From Actinomadura litoris (GTDB lineage: Bacteria > Actinomycetota > Actinomycetes > Streptosporangiales > Streptosporangiaceae): 64,000 nucleotides of DNA. The position numbers and the translations under genes were made by a program. Below are positions 35,194-43,517 of this stretch, in pieces. Positions within the stretch are counted from its first letter, which is position 1. Each line of letters begins with the position of its first letter. The notes beneath the pieces are model-generated. The model was not told where the DNA came from, ran no database searches, and saw nothing but the letters and a program-made list of their open reading frames with translations. Location: positions 248,001-312,000 of the forward strand of contig NZ_WOFH01000012.1 of NCBI RefSeq assembly GCF_009733595.1, written 5' to 3'.

Positions 35194-35487
35194 GTGCTGA
35201 TGACCTACGACGCCGTGGTGGACGGGATCCGGGTGGCGGTCCGCAACGTCAAGGGCGGCGCGCGGGCCGGTGAGACCGTCCTGGAGTCGACCTGCTTCTG
35301 GCCGACCGCCGATCCGGGGCAGCACAGCCTGGCGTTCGACTCGCTGGACTTCCTCGAACTCGTGGTCTACCTGGAGGACCACAACGAGTGGTACGTCCCC
35401 GAGGACATGCTGGACTTCGAGGAGTGCCAGACGGTCGCCGACCTCGCCAACCTGATCGTGAAGGCGTGCGGGACACATGGCGGCTGA
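35194..35487 (+). CDS. Acyl carrier protein-like
   Basis: This is about 97 residues from GTG 35194, with GGGAAGGGG nine bases upstream; ATG 35200 would give 95. The phosphopantetheine site is LAFDSLDFLELVVYLED, with Ser50, followed by the usual acidic helices and CQTVADLANLIVKA. The N-terminal 30 residues are longer than in fatty-acid ACP. It should carry the acyl group between the FAAL-like ligase and the acyltransferase. It overlaps the ABC gene by 11 bases. Confidence 0.75.
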   Translation: MLMTYDAVVDGIRVAVRNVKGGARAGETVLESTCFWPTADPGQHSLAFDSLDFLELVVYLEDHNEWYVPEDMLDFEECQTVADLANLIVKACGTHGG

Positions 35488-36484
35488 GGCCATCGTCGTC
35501 GACTCGCTGGCCAAGCGGTACGCCGACGGCACCTACGCGGTCACCGACGTGTCGTTCACGGTCGCGGCCGGGGAGATCGTCGGGCTGGTCGGGCCGAACG
35601 GCGCCGGGAAGAGCACGACGCTCAACATGCTGGCGACGCTCATCGCGCCGACCGGCGGAGACGCCTACGTGTACGGGGTCCCGGTGCGCAGGCGGGCCGC
35701 GGTCCGGCCGCTGCTGGGCGTCGCGTTGCAGGCCACCGGGCTCGACCCGCTGATGACCGTCGCCGACCACTTCGCCGTGCACGGCGCCCTGTACCGCATG
35801 CGGTCCAGGGACGTGGCGGCCAGGCAGGCCGAGCTGCTGGAGGTCTTCGAACTCGGCTCGATGCGCGGGCGCCGGGTCGGTGACCTGTCGGGCGGCACCC
35901 AGCGGCGGCTCGCGCTCGCGCTCTCGCTGCTGCACGGCCCGAAGGCGATCGTGTTCGACGAGCCCACGGTCGCCCTCGACCCCAACCTGCGCAGGACGGT
36001 CTGGGAACTCCTGGAGGACCTGCGGGCGCAGGGCCTGGCCGTCCTGTTCAGCACGCACTACATGGACGAGGCCGACCGGCTCTGCCAGCGGATCGAGCTG
36101 ATGGCCAAGGGCCGGATCGTGGTGTCCGGCACGCCCGACGAGCTGAAGGCCGCGATGGCGGGCGGTGTGCTGCGGCTGCGCGTCCGCGACGACGCGGGCC
36201 GCGCGGAGGAGGCGGTCGCGGCGGCGGCGGCGCGCGGCCTGATCGGCGCGAACGCCACCGTGGAGGGGCAGCTCGTCGAGATCCCCTCCAAGCTCGGCGA
36301 CGCCTCGCTGGACGCGCTCGCCCCGTTCCTGGCGGAGTTCGACGTCGAGGTCGTGGACCTGCACTGGGGCCACGGGACGCTCGACGACGTGTTCGCCCGG
36401 CTGGAGTCGACCACCGGGGAGAGCCAGCTCTCCCCGGTGACGAAGGAGCACCGCGCGCTCGCCCGCCGGGGAGGACGCAAATGA
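35477..36484 (+). CDS. ABC exporter ATPase, DrrA type
   Basis: This 335-residue protein has Walker A GPNGAGKST, the Q-loop in ALQATGLDP, signature LSGGTQRRLALALS, Walker B AIVFDEPTVALDP and the H-loop FSTHYMDEADR. The C-terminal extension of about 80 residues is typical of DrrA-type drug and lipid exporters. With the next gene it forms an ABC-2 efflux pump. Within the operon it most likely exports the finished lipid-like product or provides self-resistance. Confidence 0.9.
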   Translation: MAAEAIVVDSLAKRYADGTYAVTDVSFTVAAGEIVGLVGPNGAGKSTTLNMLATLIAPTGGDAYVYGVPVRRRAAVRPLLGVALQATGLDPLMTVADHFAVHGALYRMRSRDVAARQAELLEVFELGSMRGRRVGDLSGGTQRRLALALSLLHGPKAIVFDEPTVALDPNLRRTVWELLEDLRAQGLAVLFSTHYMDEADRLCQRIELMAKGRIVVSGTPDELKAAMAGGVLRLRVRDDAGRAEEAVAAAAARGLIGANATVEGQLVEIPSKLGDASLDALAPFLAEFDVEVVDLHWGHGTLDDVFARLESTTGESQLSPVTKEHRALARRGGRK

Positions 36485-37284
36485 TCGCGGTCAGGCTCCG
36501 CGCGACCTGGGTGCTCTACCGCAGGTCGATCCGCGAGCTGGTGGCGCTCGGCCCGCAGACGCTGGTCGCGCCGCTGGTGGTGCCGGCGTTCGTGCTGGTC
36601 GTCTACTCGGTGCTGTTCTCGGAGGTCTTCGAGACGCTGGGCACGCGCATCCCCGGCACGCCGGGGTTCGACGGGGACGTCAACTACGCGCAGTACGTAC
36701 TGGCCGGGCCGATGGTCATGTCGGCGATGCTCGGCACGGCCTCGGCCGGGATCGGCGTCGCGGTCGAGCGCCAGCTCGGCTTCTACGACCGGATGGAGCT
36801 GTCGCCGCTCGGCCCCTCGCAGAGCCAGTTCGGCCGCAGGCTCGGGGACGGCACCCGGATCGCGCTGTTCGTACTGATCCTCACCTTCGTGGCCTGGGGG
36901 TCGGGCGCGCACATCGCGAACTGGCCGCTGGCGCTGGCGGTGACGATCCCGCTGGCCGCCGGGCTGGGCATGGCCTACGGCGGGCTCGCGTTCGCGCTGT
37001 GCCTGCGCTCGGGCAGCGCGGAGGCGGCGCAGGCGGTGACGCCGCTGTTCCTGCCGTTCCTCCTGCTGTCCACGGCGTTCGTCCCGCTCCAGCTCATCCC
37101 GGAATGGCTGCGGACGACCGTGGAGTGGAACCCCCTGTCGGCCGTCTGCGACGCGATCCGCGGCGCGGCCGCCGGGCACTTCGAGGGGTCGGCCGTGCTC
37201 CGCAGCGCGGTGGAGATCGCGGTGCTCGGCACGCTGACCCAGATCCTGGTGATCAGGGCGGAGCGGAAGGTGCGGGTGACCTGA
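36481..37284 (+). CDS. ABC-2 type permease
   Basis: This 267-residue membrane protein overlaps the ATPase gene by four bases. Six hydrophobic segments are visible, for example TLVAPLVVPAFVLVVYSVLF, YVLAGPMVMSAMLGTA, ALFVLILTFVAWGSG and LFLPFLLLSTAFVPLQLIPE. The last contains the conserved ABC-2 motif before the final helices. It pairs with the DrrA-type ATPase. The P450 gene starts on its stop codon. Confidence 0.85.
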   Translation: MIAVRLRATWVLYRRSIRELVALGPQTLVAPLVVPAFVLVVYSVLFSEVFETLGTRIPGTPGFDGDVNYAQYVLAGPMVMSAMLGTASAGIGVAVERQLGFYDRMELSPLGPSQSQFGRRLGDGTRIALFVLILTFVAWGSGAHIANWPLALAVTIPLAAGLGMAYGGLAFALCLRSGSAEAAQAVTPLFLPFLLLSTAFVPLQLIPEWLRTTVEWNPLSAVCDAIRGAAAGHFEGSAVLRSAVEIAVLGTLTQILVIRAERKVRVT

Positions 37285-38336
37285 TGGAGTTCGTCGGCGA
37301 CGGCACGGCGCTGCTCACCGGCTCCGCGTACGTCCGGGGCTGGGAGCGGTGCAGGAGCGAGCTGGCCGAGGACGCGCTGGTGTCGGACGGTTCGCTCGCC
37401 GGCCTCGGGCAGGCGGAGAGCAACAACCTGCTGCTCATGGAAGGCGAGCCGCATCAGACGCTGCGGCGCCTCGTCCGGTCCCACCTGACGAAGGCGCATC
37501 TGGACGCGGTGCTGGTCCGGCTGGAGGCGGTGGCGGACGAACTGCTCCAAACCGTCCTGTCGGATCCGGAGGCCGACCTCGTCACCGGCCTCGCCGAGCC
37601 GCTGGTACTCGAAGCGATCATGTCGGTGCTGGGGATCCCCGCGGACCGGCGCGCCCGCCTGGGCGAGCTGACCAGGAAGATGCTCGGCCTGCTCGAACCC
37701 GATCTGCCGCCCGACCGGCGGCGGGTGGCGGTGAACGCCGGGATGCGCGCGACGCTGCTGTTCGAGCGGGACGCCAAGGCGGGGCGGGCCGCCGGGTTCC
37801 ACGCCGCCCTGGAGGCGGCGGCGGAGGCCGGGGAGATCCCGGTCAAGACCGCCAGGTCGACGCCGGTGGTCATGCTGCACGGCGGCTACGAGAACCCGCT
37901 CAACCAGCTCGGCTGCCTGGTCGCGTGGGCGGTGGAGAACCCGGAGCGGTTCGCCGGGGTGGCGGAGGACGCTCCGGCGGTGCTCGTCGAGGAGGTCCTG
38001 CGGGTGTACTCGCCCGTGCGGCTCGTCGCGCGCTGGGCCGCCGCCGACGGCGAGGGGTTCCGGCGCGGGCAGTTCGCCTGGGTCGACCTGGAGAGCGCCA
38101 ACCTCGACGGGGACCGCTTCGCCCAGCCCCATGACCTGGACTTCTCCCGGAAGCGCGGACACATGAGCTTCGGGCACGGCCGGCACGTCTGCCCCGGCGC
38201 GGCCCTGGCCCGCCTTGAGGGCCGGGCCCTGATCGCCGCCCTGCGGCGGATCCCGCCCGACGTGCTCGGCGGGTTCACCGCCACCTGGCGGGACGGGGTC
38301 GTCGCCAGGGGCCCGCTCACTATTGCGAGGAGGTAG
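37284..38336 (+). CDS. Cytochrome P450 with altered I-helix
   Basis: This 350-residue protein is shorter than most bacterial P450s (about 400). The haem-binding loop is SFGHGRHVCPGAALAR with Cys303, and the ExxR helix is EEVLR (Glu237/Arg240). In the I helix, where AGxET is usual, the sequence is HGGYENP (199-205), so the oxygen-activating threonine is replaced by Asn204. The N-terminal part of the fold is reduced. It may hydroxylate or oxidise the pathway intermediate, or catalyse an atypical reaction. It overlaps the permease stop by one base. Confidence 0.85.
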   Translation: MEFVGDGTALLTGSAYVRGWERCRSELAEDALVSDGSLAGLGQAESNNLLLMEGEPHQTLRRLVRSHLTKAHLDAVLVRLEAVADELLQTVLSDPEADLVTGLAEPLVLEAIMSVLGIPADRRARLGELTRKMLGLLEPDLPPDRRRVAVNAGMRATLLFERDAKAGRAAGFHAALEAAAEAGEIPVKTARSTPVVMLHGGYENPLNQLGCLVAWAVENPERFAGVAEDAPAVLVEEVLRVYSPVRLVARWAAADGEGFRRGQFAWVDLESANLDGDRFAQPHDLDFSRKRGHMSFGHGRHVCPGAALARLEGRALIAALRRIPPDVLGGFTATWRDGVVARGPLTIARR

Positions 38337-38338
38337 CC

Positions 38339-39490
38339 ATGCCATCGCCGATCCTGACCGTCGCCGACGCCAGGAAGCGGGCCCGGGGGGTCCTGCCCAG
38401 GGCGCTGTTCGACTACATCGACGGCGGCGCCGACGGCGAGGTGACGCTCGCCGCCAACGAGCGGGCGTTCCGCGAGGTCGCGCTGCGTCCGCGGATGGGC
38501 GTCGATCCCGAGGTGGACCTCACCACGACGGTCCTCGGCCGCGAGCTGGCCATGCCGGTGCTGCTCGCGCCCGCCGGGATGGTGCAGCTCGTCCACCCGG
38601 ACGGGGCGGTCGGGGTGGCCCGCGCCGCCGCGGCGGCGGGCACGCTCGCGGTGCTGAGCAAGATCGCGCTGTGCTCGCCCGAGGAGCTGGCCGCGAACGC
38701 GCCGGGCCCGCACTGGTTCCAGCTCAACTCCGCCGGCGGCCGCGAGGAGGTCAAACGGCTGATCACCCGGGCGCGGGACGCGGGCTTCGACGGCCTCGTC
38801 GTCACGATGGACGGCCCGCCGCCCGGCAACCACGAGCGCGACCTGCGGCACGGCGTCGTCCCGCCGGTGCGGCCGCGCCCGGCGCTGGCCGCGCGGTTCG
38901 CCGGGCAACTGCTGGCCAGCCCGCGCTGGGCGGCCGCGATGGCGCTGGCCGCCCGAAAGCAGAAGGCGACGGTCCAGGGCGCGACGCGGGTGCTCGGCTC
39001 GGGCGGGCTGCACCGCTCGGCCCGGTTCACCTGGGCCGACATCGCGTGGATGCGCGCGGAGTGGGACGGCTCGCTGCTGGTCAAGGGCGTCCTCGTCGGC
39101 GCGGACGCGATCGCCGCGCGCGACGCGGGCGCCGACGCCGTCATCGTCTCCAACCACGGCGGCCGCGCGCTCGACGGGGCTCCGGCCACGCTGACCGTCC
39201 TGCCCGAGATCGTCGCCGCCGTCGGCGACACGACCGAGGTGCTGCTGGACGGCGGCGTCCGGCGGGCCGCCGACGTCGTCAAGGCGCTGTGCCTCGGCGC
39301 GCGGGCGGTGCTGATCGGGCGCCCGTTCGTCTACGGCCTCGCCGCCGCCGGGCAACCGGGGGTCGAGCAGGTCCTGTCCGTCTTCCAGACCGAGCTCGTC
39401 CGCGTGATGCGGCTCCTCGGCTGCGCGTCCCCAGCGGAACTCGACACCGGCATGACCCAGGCCATGCATCCCTGGACGGAATCGAAGTAA
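38339..39490 (+). CDS. FMN-dependent alpha-hydroxy acid oxidase
   Basis: This 383-residue TIM barrel matches the lactate/glycolate oxidase family: FDYIDGGADGE near the N-terminus, PVLLAPAGMVQLVHPDG, Lys249 in LLVKGV, catalytic His273 and Arg276 in SNHGGRALDG, and the phosphate-binding LLDGGVRR and GARAVLIGRP. The active-site Tyr of WFQLY is Asn here (WFQLN), and the usual VDTPxxGxR segment is VTMDGPPPGNHERD. It probably oxidises an alpha-hydroxy acid to an alpha-keto acid in the pathway. The P450 gene ends two bases upstream. Confidence 0.85.
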   Translation: MPSPILTVADARKRARGVLPRALFDYIDGGADGEVTLAANERAFREVALRPRMGVDPEVDLTTTVLGRELAMPVLLAPAGMVQLVHPDGAVGVARAAAAAGTLAVLSKIALCSPEELAANAPGPHWFQLNSAGGREEVKRLITRARDAGFDGLVVTMDGPPPGNHERDLRHGVVPPVRPRPALAARFAGQLLASPRWAAAMALAARKQKATVQGATRVLGSGGLHRSARFTWADIAWMRAEWDGSLLVKGVLVGADAIAARDAGADAVIVSNHGGRALDGAPATLTVLPEIVAAVGDTTEVLLDGGVRRAADVVKALCLGARAVLIGRPFVYGLAAAGQPGVEQVLSVFQTELVRVMRLLGCASPAELDTGMTQAMHPWTESK

Positions 39491-39522
39491 CCACCCCGGC
39501 ACCCAGCGAAAGGGCCTTCTCG

Positions 39523-40278
39523 ATGGTGAGCGAACCTTCCCGAACATCATTATTTCCACCACCCCAGGTGGGTTCCGCTCCCGGGTGGCCCGTCGTCCTG
39601 TACTTCCACCATGTCGACCCGGACATCAGGCACTACACCTCCGTCACCCCGGCGGCCTTCGACGCGGCCCTGGCCCGGCTCGGCGAACGCTTCGCGGCGC
39701 TCGCGCCGGAGGCGGTGGACGGCGTCCTCGGCGGGGGCGGGCATCCCGGCCCCTCCTGCCTGGTGACCTTCGACGACGGGTACGCCGACGTCTTCGAGCA
39801 CGCGCTGCCGATCATGGAGCGGCGGGGGTGGCGGGCCGTCCACTTCGTCAGCGTGGACCTCGTCGGCACCGTCGAGGAGCATCCCGTGCGCGGCCCGCTG
39901 CGGCACATGACCTGGGACGACCTCGCCGAACTCCAGCGGCGCGGGCACGTGGTCGCCAGCCACGCCAGCACGCACCGGCCCTTCAGCGGGCTCGGCGCGC
40001 AGGAGGTCCGCCGCGAGGTCGACCGGGCCCGGAGCGTGCTGGCCGAGCGCCTCCCCGGCGCCCGCGACTGGCTCGCCTACCCCTTCGGCGAGCCGCCGCG
40101 CGACCCCGTCGCCGGGCTGCCGCCGCTGTGCTTCGGATCGGTCAAGGCGCCCGCCCTGGCCTGGGACGCGGCGCCGCGGGAGATCCGCCGGACCTACCTC
40201 CCGGCGGACGAGCAGGGCCAGTGGGAAAGCTGCATGACCGAATGGAGGCGGGCGTGGACGCCCAGCACATCGCACTGA
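39523..40278 (+). CDS. Polysaccharide deacetylase (NodB/CE4)
   Basis: This 251-residue protein starts at ATG 39523 with GAAAGGG upstream. The CE4 motifs are present: TFDDGYADVF with the base and metal-binding aspartates, and the metal-binding SHASTHRPF (HxxxH). DWLAYPFGEPP corresponds to motif 3. No signal peptide is visible, so it probably acts in the cytoplasm on an N-acetylated small-molecule sugar rather than on the cell wall. It could expose the amine that is acylated or sulfated. Its end overlaps the glycosyltransferase gene by 25 bases. Confidence 0.85.
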   Translation: MVSEPSRTSLFPPPQVGSAPGWPVVLYFHHVDPDIRHYTSVTPAAFDAALARLGERFAALAPEAVDGVLGGGGHPGPSCLVTFDDGYADVFEHALPIMERRGWRAVHFVSVDLVGTVEEHPVRGPLRHMTWDDLAELQRRGHVVASHASTHRPFSGLGAQEVRREVDRARSVLAERLPGARDWLAYPFGEPPRDPVAGLPPLCFGSVKAPALAWDAAPREIRRTYLPADEQGQWESCMTEWRRAWTPSTSH

Positions 40279-41120
40279 TCATTCCGACCTGCGGGCGGCC
40301 CGACGACCTCGCGGCCTGCCTGCGCTCCATCGCCGGCGAGGCCGACGGCTCGGTGGCGCAGGTGATCGTGATCGACGACGGCGCCGACGAGCTGGTGGTC
40401 GTGCCGCCCGAGGTCGGCGGCGTACCGGTGGTGAAGCGGCGCAACGCCGTCCGCCGGGGCGCCGCCTACAGCCGGAACCTGGCCCTCCAGGTGCTCGCGG
40501 ACGAGGTGGACGCCGTCGGCTTCCTCGACGACGACGCCCGGCTGACCCCCGGCTGGCTGGAGGCGGCGCGCAGGGAGCTGACCCGCGCGCGGGGCGCGGT
40601 GACCGGGCCCGTCCTGCGGTTCGACCGCGGGATCGTGTCACGTGCCAGGCAGCTCCGGTACAACGACCGCTACGCGCCGCTGGAGCCGGGCCAGGCGGTC
40701 CCGTTCCTCGCGGGCGGCAACGCGATGGTCTGGCGGGACCTGCTGGTCAAGGCGGGCGGGTTCCCCGACACGCGGACGATGAGCGACCGGTTCCTCGTCC
40801 GGCGGCTGGAGGCGGCGGGCGGGATGACCCACTTCGTCCCCGACATGGTGGTGCTGCACCGCAACTCCAAGGGGCTGCGGGTCGCGGTGCGGGAGGCGTG
40901 GCGCGCCGGTCTGCTGGACGACACGCCGCTGACCGGCACGGCGTCCGAGCGGCTGAGCGGCGGCATGCGGGCGGCGGTCGCCGGTGAGCACGCCCCGGCG
41001 GCGCTGCTCAACGTCGCGCTCGACGCCGTCTACCTCGGCGGCCGGGAGCGGGCGCGGCGCTCGCAGTGGCGCGCCCGCGGCGCGCGCGTCGTGCCCAGGG
41101 CGTCCACGGCGAAGCGATGA
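40254..41120 (+). CDS. Glycosyltransferase family 2
   Basis: This is 288 residues from GTG 40254, which has GGAGG five bases upstream; ATG 40242 is an alternative. The GT-A fold signatures are IALIIPTCGRPDDLAACLRS, VIVIDDGADE, RNAVRRGAAYSRNLAL and the DxD-like motif GFLDDDARLTP, followed by FLAGGNAMVWRDLLVKAGGF. It should transfer a sugar from a nucleotide donor. With the deacetylase and sulfotransferase it points to a decorated glycan or glycolipid product. Confidence 0.85.
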   Translation: MDAQHIALIIPTCGRPDDLAACLRSIAGEADGSVAQVIVIDDGADELVVVPPEVGGVPVVKRRNAVRRGAAYSRNLALQVLADEVDAVGFLDDDARLTPGWLEAARRELTRARGAVTGPVLRFDRGIVSRARQLRYNDRYAPLEPGQAVPFLAGGNAMVWRDLLVKAGGFPDTRTMSDRFLVRRLEAAGGMTHFVPDMVVLHRNSKGLRVAVREAWRAGLLDDTPLTGTASERLSGGMRAAVAGEHAPAALLNVALDAVYLGGRERARRSQWRARGARVVPRASTAKR

Positions 41121-41956
41121 CCCGCGCCGATCCCGTGCTGCTCGTCGGCGCGCAGCGGTCGGGCACCACGGCGCTCGGCGCGGCGATGGCGCGGGCGGCC
41201 GCCGCCGCCGGGGGCTGCTTCACCGTCAACGGGAAGCTGCCCTACCTGCTGCGGCGCTGGTGGACGGGGCCCGACGTGACGGCCGGCCACCTGCGCTCCG
41301 ACGAGGTGTCGCACGCGCTGCGCCGCGTCCCGCCGTACGGGCCGGGCGCGGACGCCTGGCTCGCCGGCGCGGACGCGGCGCTGCTCGCCGGTGCGCGCAG
41401 GGCCGCGTCGGGCCGGGCCGCCGAGCGGGTCGAGGACGAGGTCGGGCGGGTGTGCGCCGAGGCGTACGGGCTGTGCGGAGACGGGCGCCCGTGGGGCGAC
41501 AAGTACAACGAGTACCTCCTCGACCTGCCCTGGCTGCACGCGGTGTTCCCCCGGGCCCGCTGGGTGTTCCTGACCAGGGAGCCCGCCGAGGCGGTGGCCT
41601 CGATGCTCGCCTGGCGGCACGACAAGCCGTGGAACCCGCGCGAGGTGGCGGCGGCCTCGGCGAAATGGGCGTACTGGACGGCGCGCTGGCTCGCCTTCCG
41701 GAACGCCGTCCCGCCCGAGCGCCGCTGCGAACTCGACTACGGCGGCCTGTGCGACGACCCGTCCGGCGCGCGGGCCGAGGCGCTGTCGGAGCTGCTCGGC
41801 GCGGACACCGAACCGTTCCTGAAGGACTTCCGGCGGTCGCCGTCGGAGCGTCCGGTGCCGGAGCTGGGCTCGGAGGCACTGGCCGTCCGCGACGCCCTGA
41901 AGAGACTGCGGATCCTCGGCGGGGCCCGCGACGCGTTGAGATCGGGAGAGCGATGA
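41117..41956 (+). CDS. Sulfotransferase
   Basis: This 279-residue protein starts at ATG 41117 (four-base overlap). The 5'-phosphosulfate-binding loop is PVLLVGAQRSGTTALGAAMA. The second PAPS-binding strand is RARWVFLTREPAEAVASMLA, where the conserved Arg and Ser sites are found. The central WGDKYNEYLLDLPWL helix and the WTARWLAFRNAV region fit actinomycete Sulfotransfer_3 enzymes. It should transfer sulfate from PAPS to a hydroxyl or amine of the pathway product. It is the clearest clue to a sulfated metabolite. Confidence 0.8.
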   Translation: MTRADPVLLVGAQRSGTTALGAAMARAAAAAGGCFTVNGKLPYLLRRWWTGPDVTAGHLRSDEVSHALRRVPPYGPGADAWLAGADAALLAGARRAASGRAAERVEDEVGRVCAEAYGLCGDGRPWGDKYNEYLLDLPWLHAVFPRARWVFLTREPAEAVASMLAWRHDKPWNPREVAAASAKWAYWTARWLAFRNAVPPERRCELDYGGLCDDPSGARAEALSELLGADTEPFLKDFRRSPSERPVPELGSEALAVRDALKRLRILGGARDALRSGER

Positions 41957-42840
41957 GGGTGACCATCTGCGGGTTCGGCTCCGCCGGGCGGCAGCACGCC
42001 GAGGCGATCGAGCGGCTGCCGGGCGTGGCCGTCCACTCGGTGCTGGAATCGAACACGGCCGTCACGACCGGGTCCTTCACCCGGTCGGTGGGATGGCGCG
42101 CGGTGCTGGAGGACCGCGACATCGACGCGGTCGCGCTGTGCCTGCCGCCGGGCGGGCGCGCGGAGCTGGCGGCCGAGGCGATCGCGGCGGGCAAGGCCGT
42201 GCTGCTGGAGAAGCCGCCGTGCATGTCGGTCGAGGAGCTGGACCGGCTGGCCGGTGCGGGCGGCACCGTCGGGGTCATGCTCCAGCACCGGTTCCGGCTG
42301 CCCGCCGAGGTGCTGGCGGCGCCGTTCACCGCGGCCGCCGGCACGCTGCTGGTGAGCCGGTTCCGCGACCCGGCCACGCACTACACGGGCTGGCGGGCCG
42401 ACTCGGGGCAGGCGCTCGGCGGCATCACCGCCCATCTCGGCGTCCACTACCTGGACATGGCCTGCCAGCTGCTCGGCGCGGTCGAGTCCGTGGACGTCCA
42501 CGACTACCGGTCGTGCGCGCCCGGCATCGACACCCGGGTCAGCGGGCTGGTCCGGTTCGCCTCGGGCTCCACGCTGGCGCTGACCGTCGCCGCCGACGTC
42601 CCGGCGCGGATCGAGCAGCTGGTCATCGCCGGGGACGAGCGCTGCGTGACCGTCACCGACGGCGCCGTCACGCTGCGGGAGGGACGGGCGGAACGGACGT
42701 TCCCGGCCGGATCGACCAGCGAGATGCGGACGAAGGTGTACGAGGACTTCGCGCGCGGCCCCGGGCTGTCGTCGCTGGAGCGGACCAGGCCGGTCACCCG
42801 GATCCTGGACGAGGTGCGGAAGGCGGGGACCGGATGGTGA
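41953..42840 (+). CDS. Gfo/Idh/MocA family oxidoreductase
   Basis: This 295-residue protein starts at ATG 41953 with a four-base overlap. The Rossmann motif is VTICGFGSAGRQHAEAIE, and the conserved LLEKPPCMS contains the catalytic lysine of the EKP signature. The C-terminal GFO/IDH domain has GGITAHLGVHYLDMACQLLG with the active-site His and Asp. These enzymes oxidise or reduce sugars and inositols with NAD(P). With the two TIM-barrel genes that follow it resembles inositol-type (iolG/iolE) modules. Confidence 0.85.
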   Translation: MRVTICGFGSAGRQHAEAIERLPGVAVHSVLESNTAVTTGSFTRSVGWRAVLEDRDIDAVALCLPPGGRAELAAEAIAAGKAVLLEKPPCMSVEELDRLAGAGGTVGVMLQHRFRLPAEVLAAPFTAAAGTLLVSRFRDPATHYTGWRADSGQALGGITAHLGVHYLDMACQLLGAVESVDVHDYRSCAPGIDTRVSGLVRFASGSTLALTVAADVPARIEQLVIAGDERCVTVTDGAVTLREGRAERTFPAGSTSEMRTKVYEDFARGPGLSSLERTRPVTRILDEVRKAGTGW

Positions 42841-43517
42841 GGCTCGGGCTGTCCTCGGGATCGGTGCCGGGGCTCGCGGCCGGCGAGCTGGCCGCGCTGG
42901 TGCGCGCCGCCGGAGGCACGGTGGCCGACCTGCGGGCGGGCAAGGGCCACCGCTGGGAGGAGCAGGGCATCGCCGGGCTGGACGGCCTCGCGGTCTCCTT
43001 CGTCGGGATCTCGGCCGTGCTCGGCGCGGACGGCCAGGACCTGTCGGCCGCCGAGCGCTACCCCGACCGCCGCGTGAAGGTGTTCGCCGCGCCCGGGTCC
43101 GCAGACGCCCCGGCCACCGCCGAGCAGATGGCGGCGCTCACGAAGCGGCGGGCGCCCGAGCGGGTGCTGGTCGAAACCCACCGGGGCGGTGCCTCGCCGG
43201 AGGAGTTGGTGGCGCTCTGCCGGCGCCACGGCTGCCGCCTGGTGCTGGACAACCTCGGCCTGGACGACATCGCCGACGACTTCGCCTCGGCGGTCCCGCC
43301 GCTGGCGCCGTGGACGGCGGCCGTCCAGGTCAAGGGGTACGACCGCCCGGAAGGCGGGGGCAGACCGCCGCACCGCCCTCTGAGGGCGACCGACCTCGGC
43401 TGGCTCGGCGCGGTCGCGGCGCCGGGGACCGACATCACCGTGGAGTCCCGCTCCGGGACCCCGCACGAGGACCTGACCACCCTGCGCACGGTCTGGGAGG
43501 CCATCGCATGCGCCTAG
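42834..43517 (+). CDS. TIM-barrel isomerase-like protein, metal site incomplete
   Basis: This 227-residue protein begins at ATG 42834, overlapping the previous gene by seven bases. It has the sugar phosphate isomerase/epimerase (AP-endonuclease 2) fold: RLGLSSGSVPGLAAGELAAL, ERVLVETHRGG, LVLDNLGLDDIADDF and TDITVESRSG. The usual HxHxKD strand that supplies a metal-binding His is AAVQVKGYD here, so the metal site is incomplete compared with the next gene. It may be a degenerate partner subunit or use another mechanism. Confidence 0.65.
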   Translation: MVRLGLSSGSVPGLAAGELAALVRAAGGTVADLRAGKGHRWEEQGIAGLDGLAVSFVGISAVLGADGQDLSAAERYPDRRVKVFAAPGSADAPATAEQMAALTKRRAPERVLVETHRGGASPEELVALCRRHGCRLVLDNLGLDDIADDFASAVPPLAPWTAAVQVKGYDRPEGGGRPPHRPLRATDLGWLGAVAAPGTDITVESRSGTPHEDLTTLRTVWEAIACA

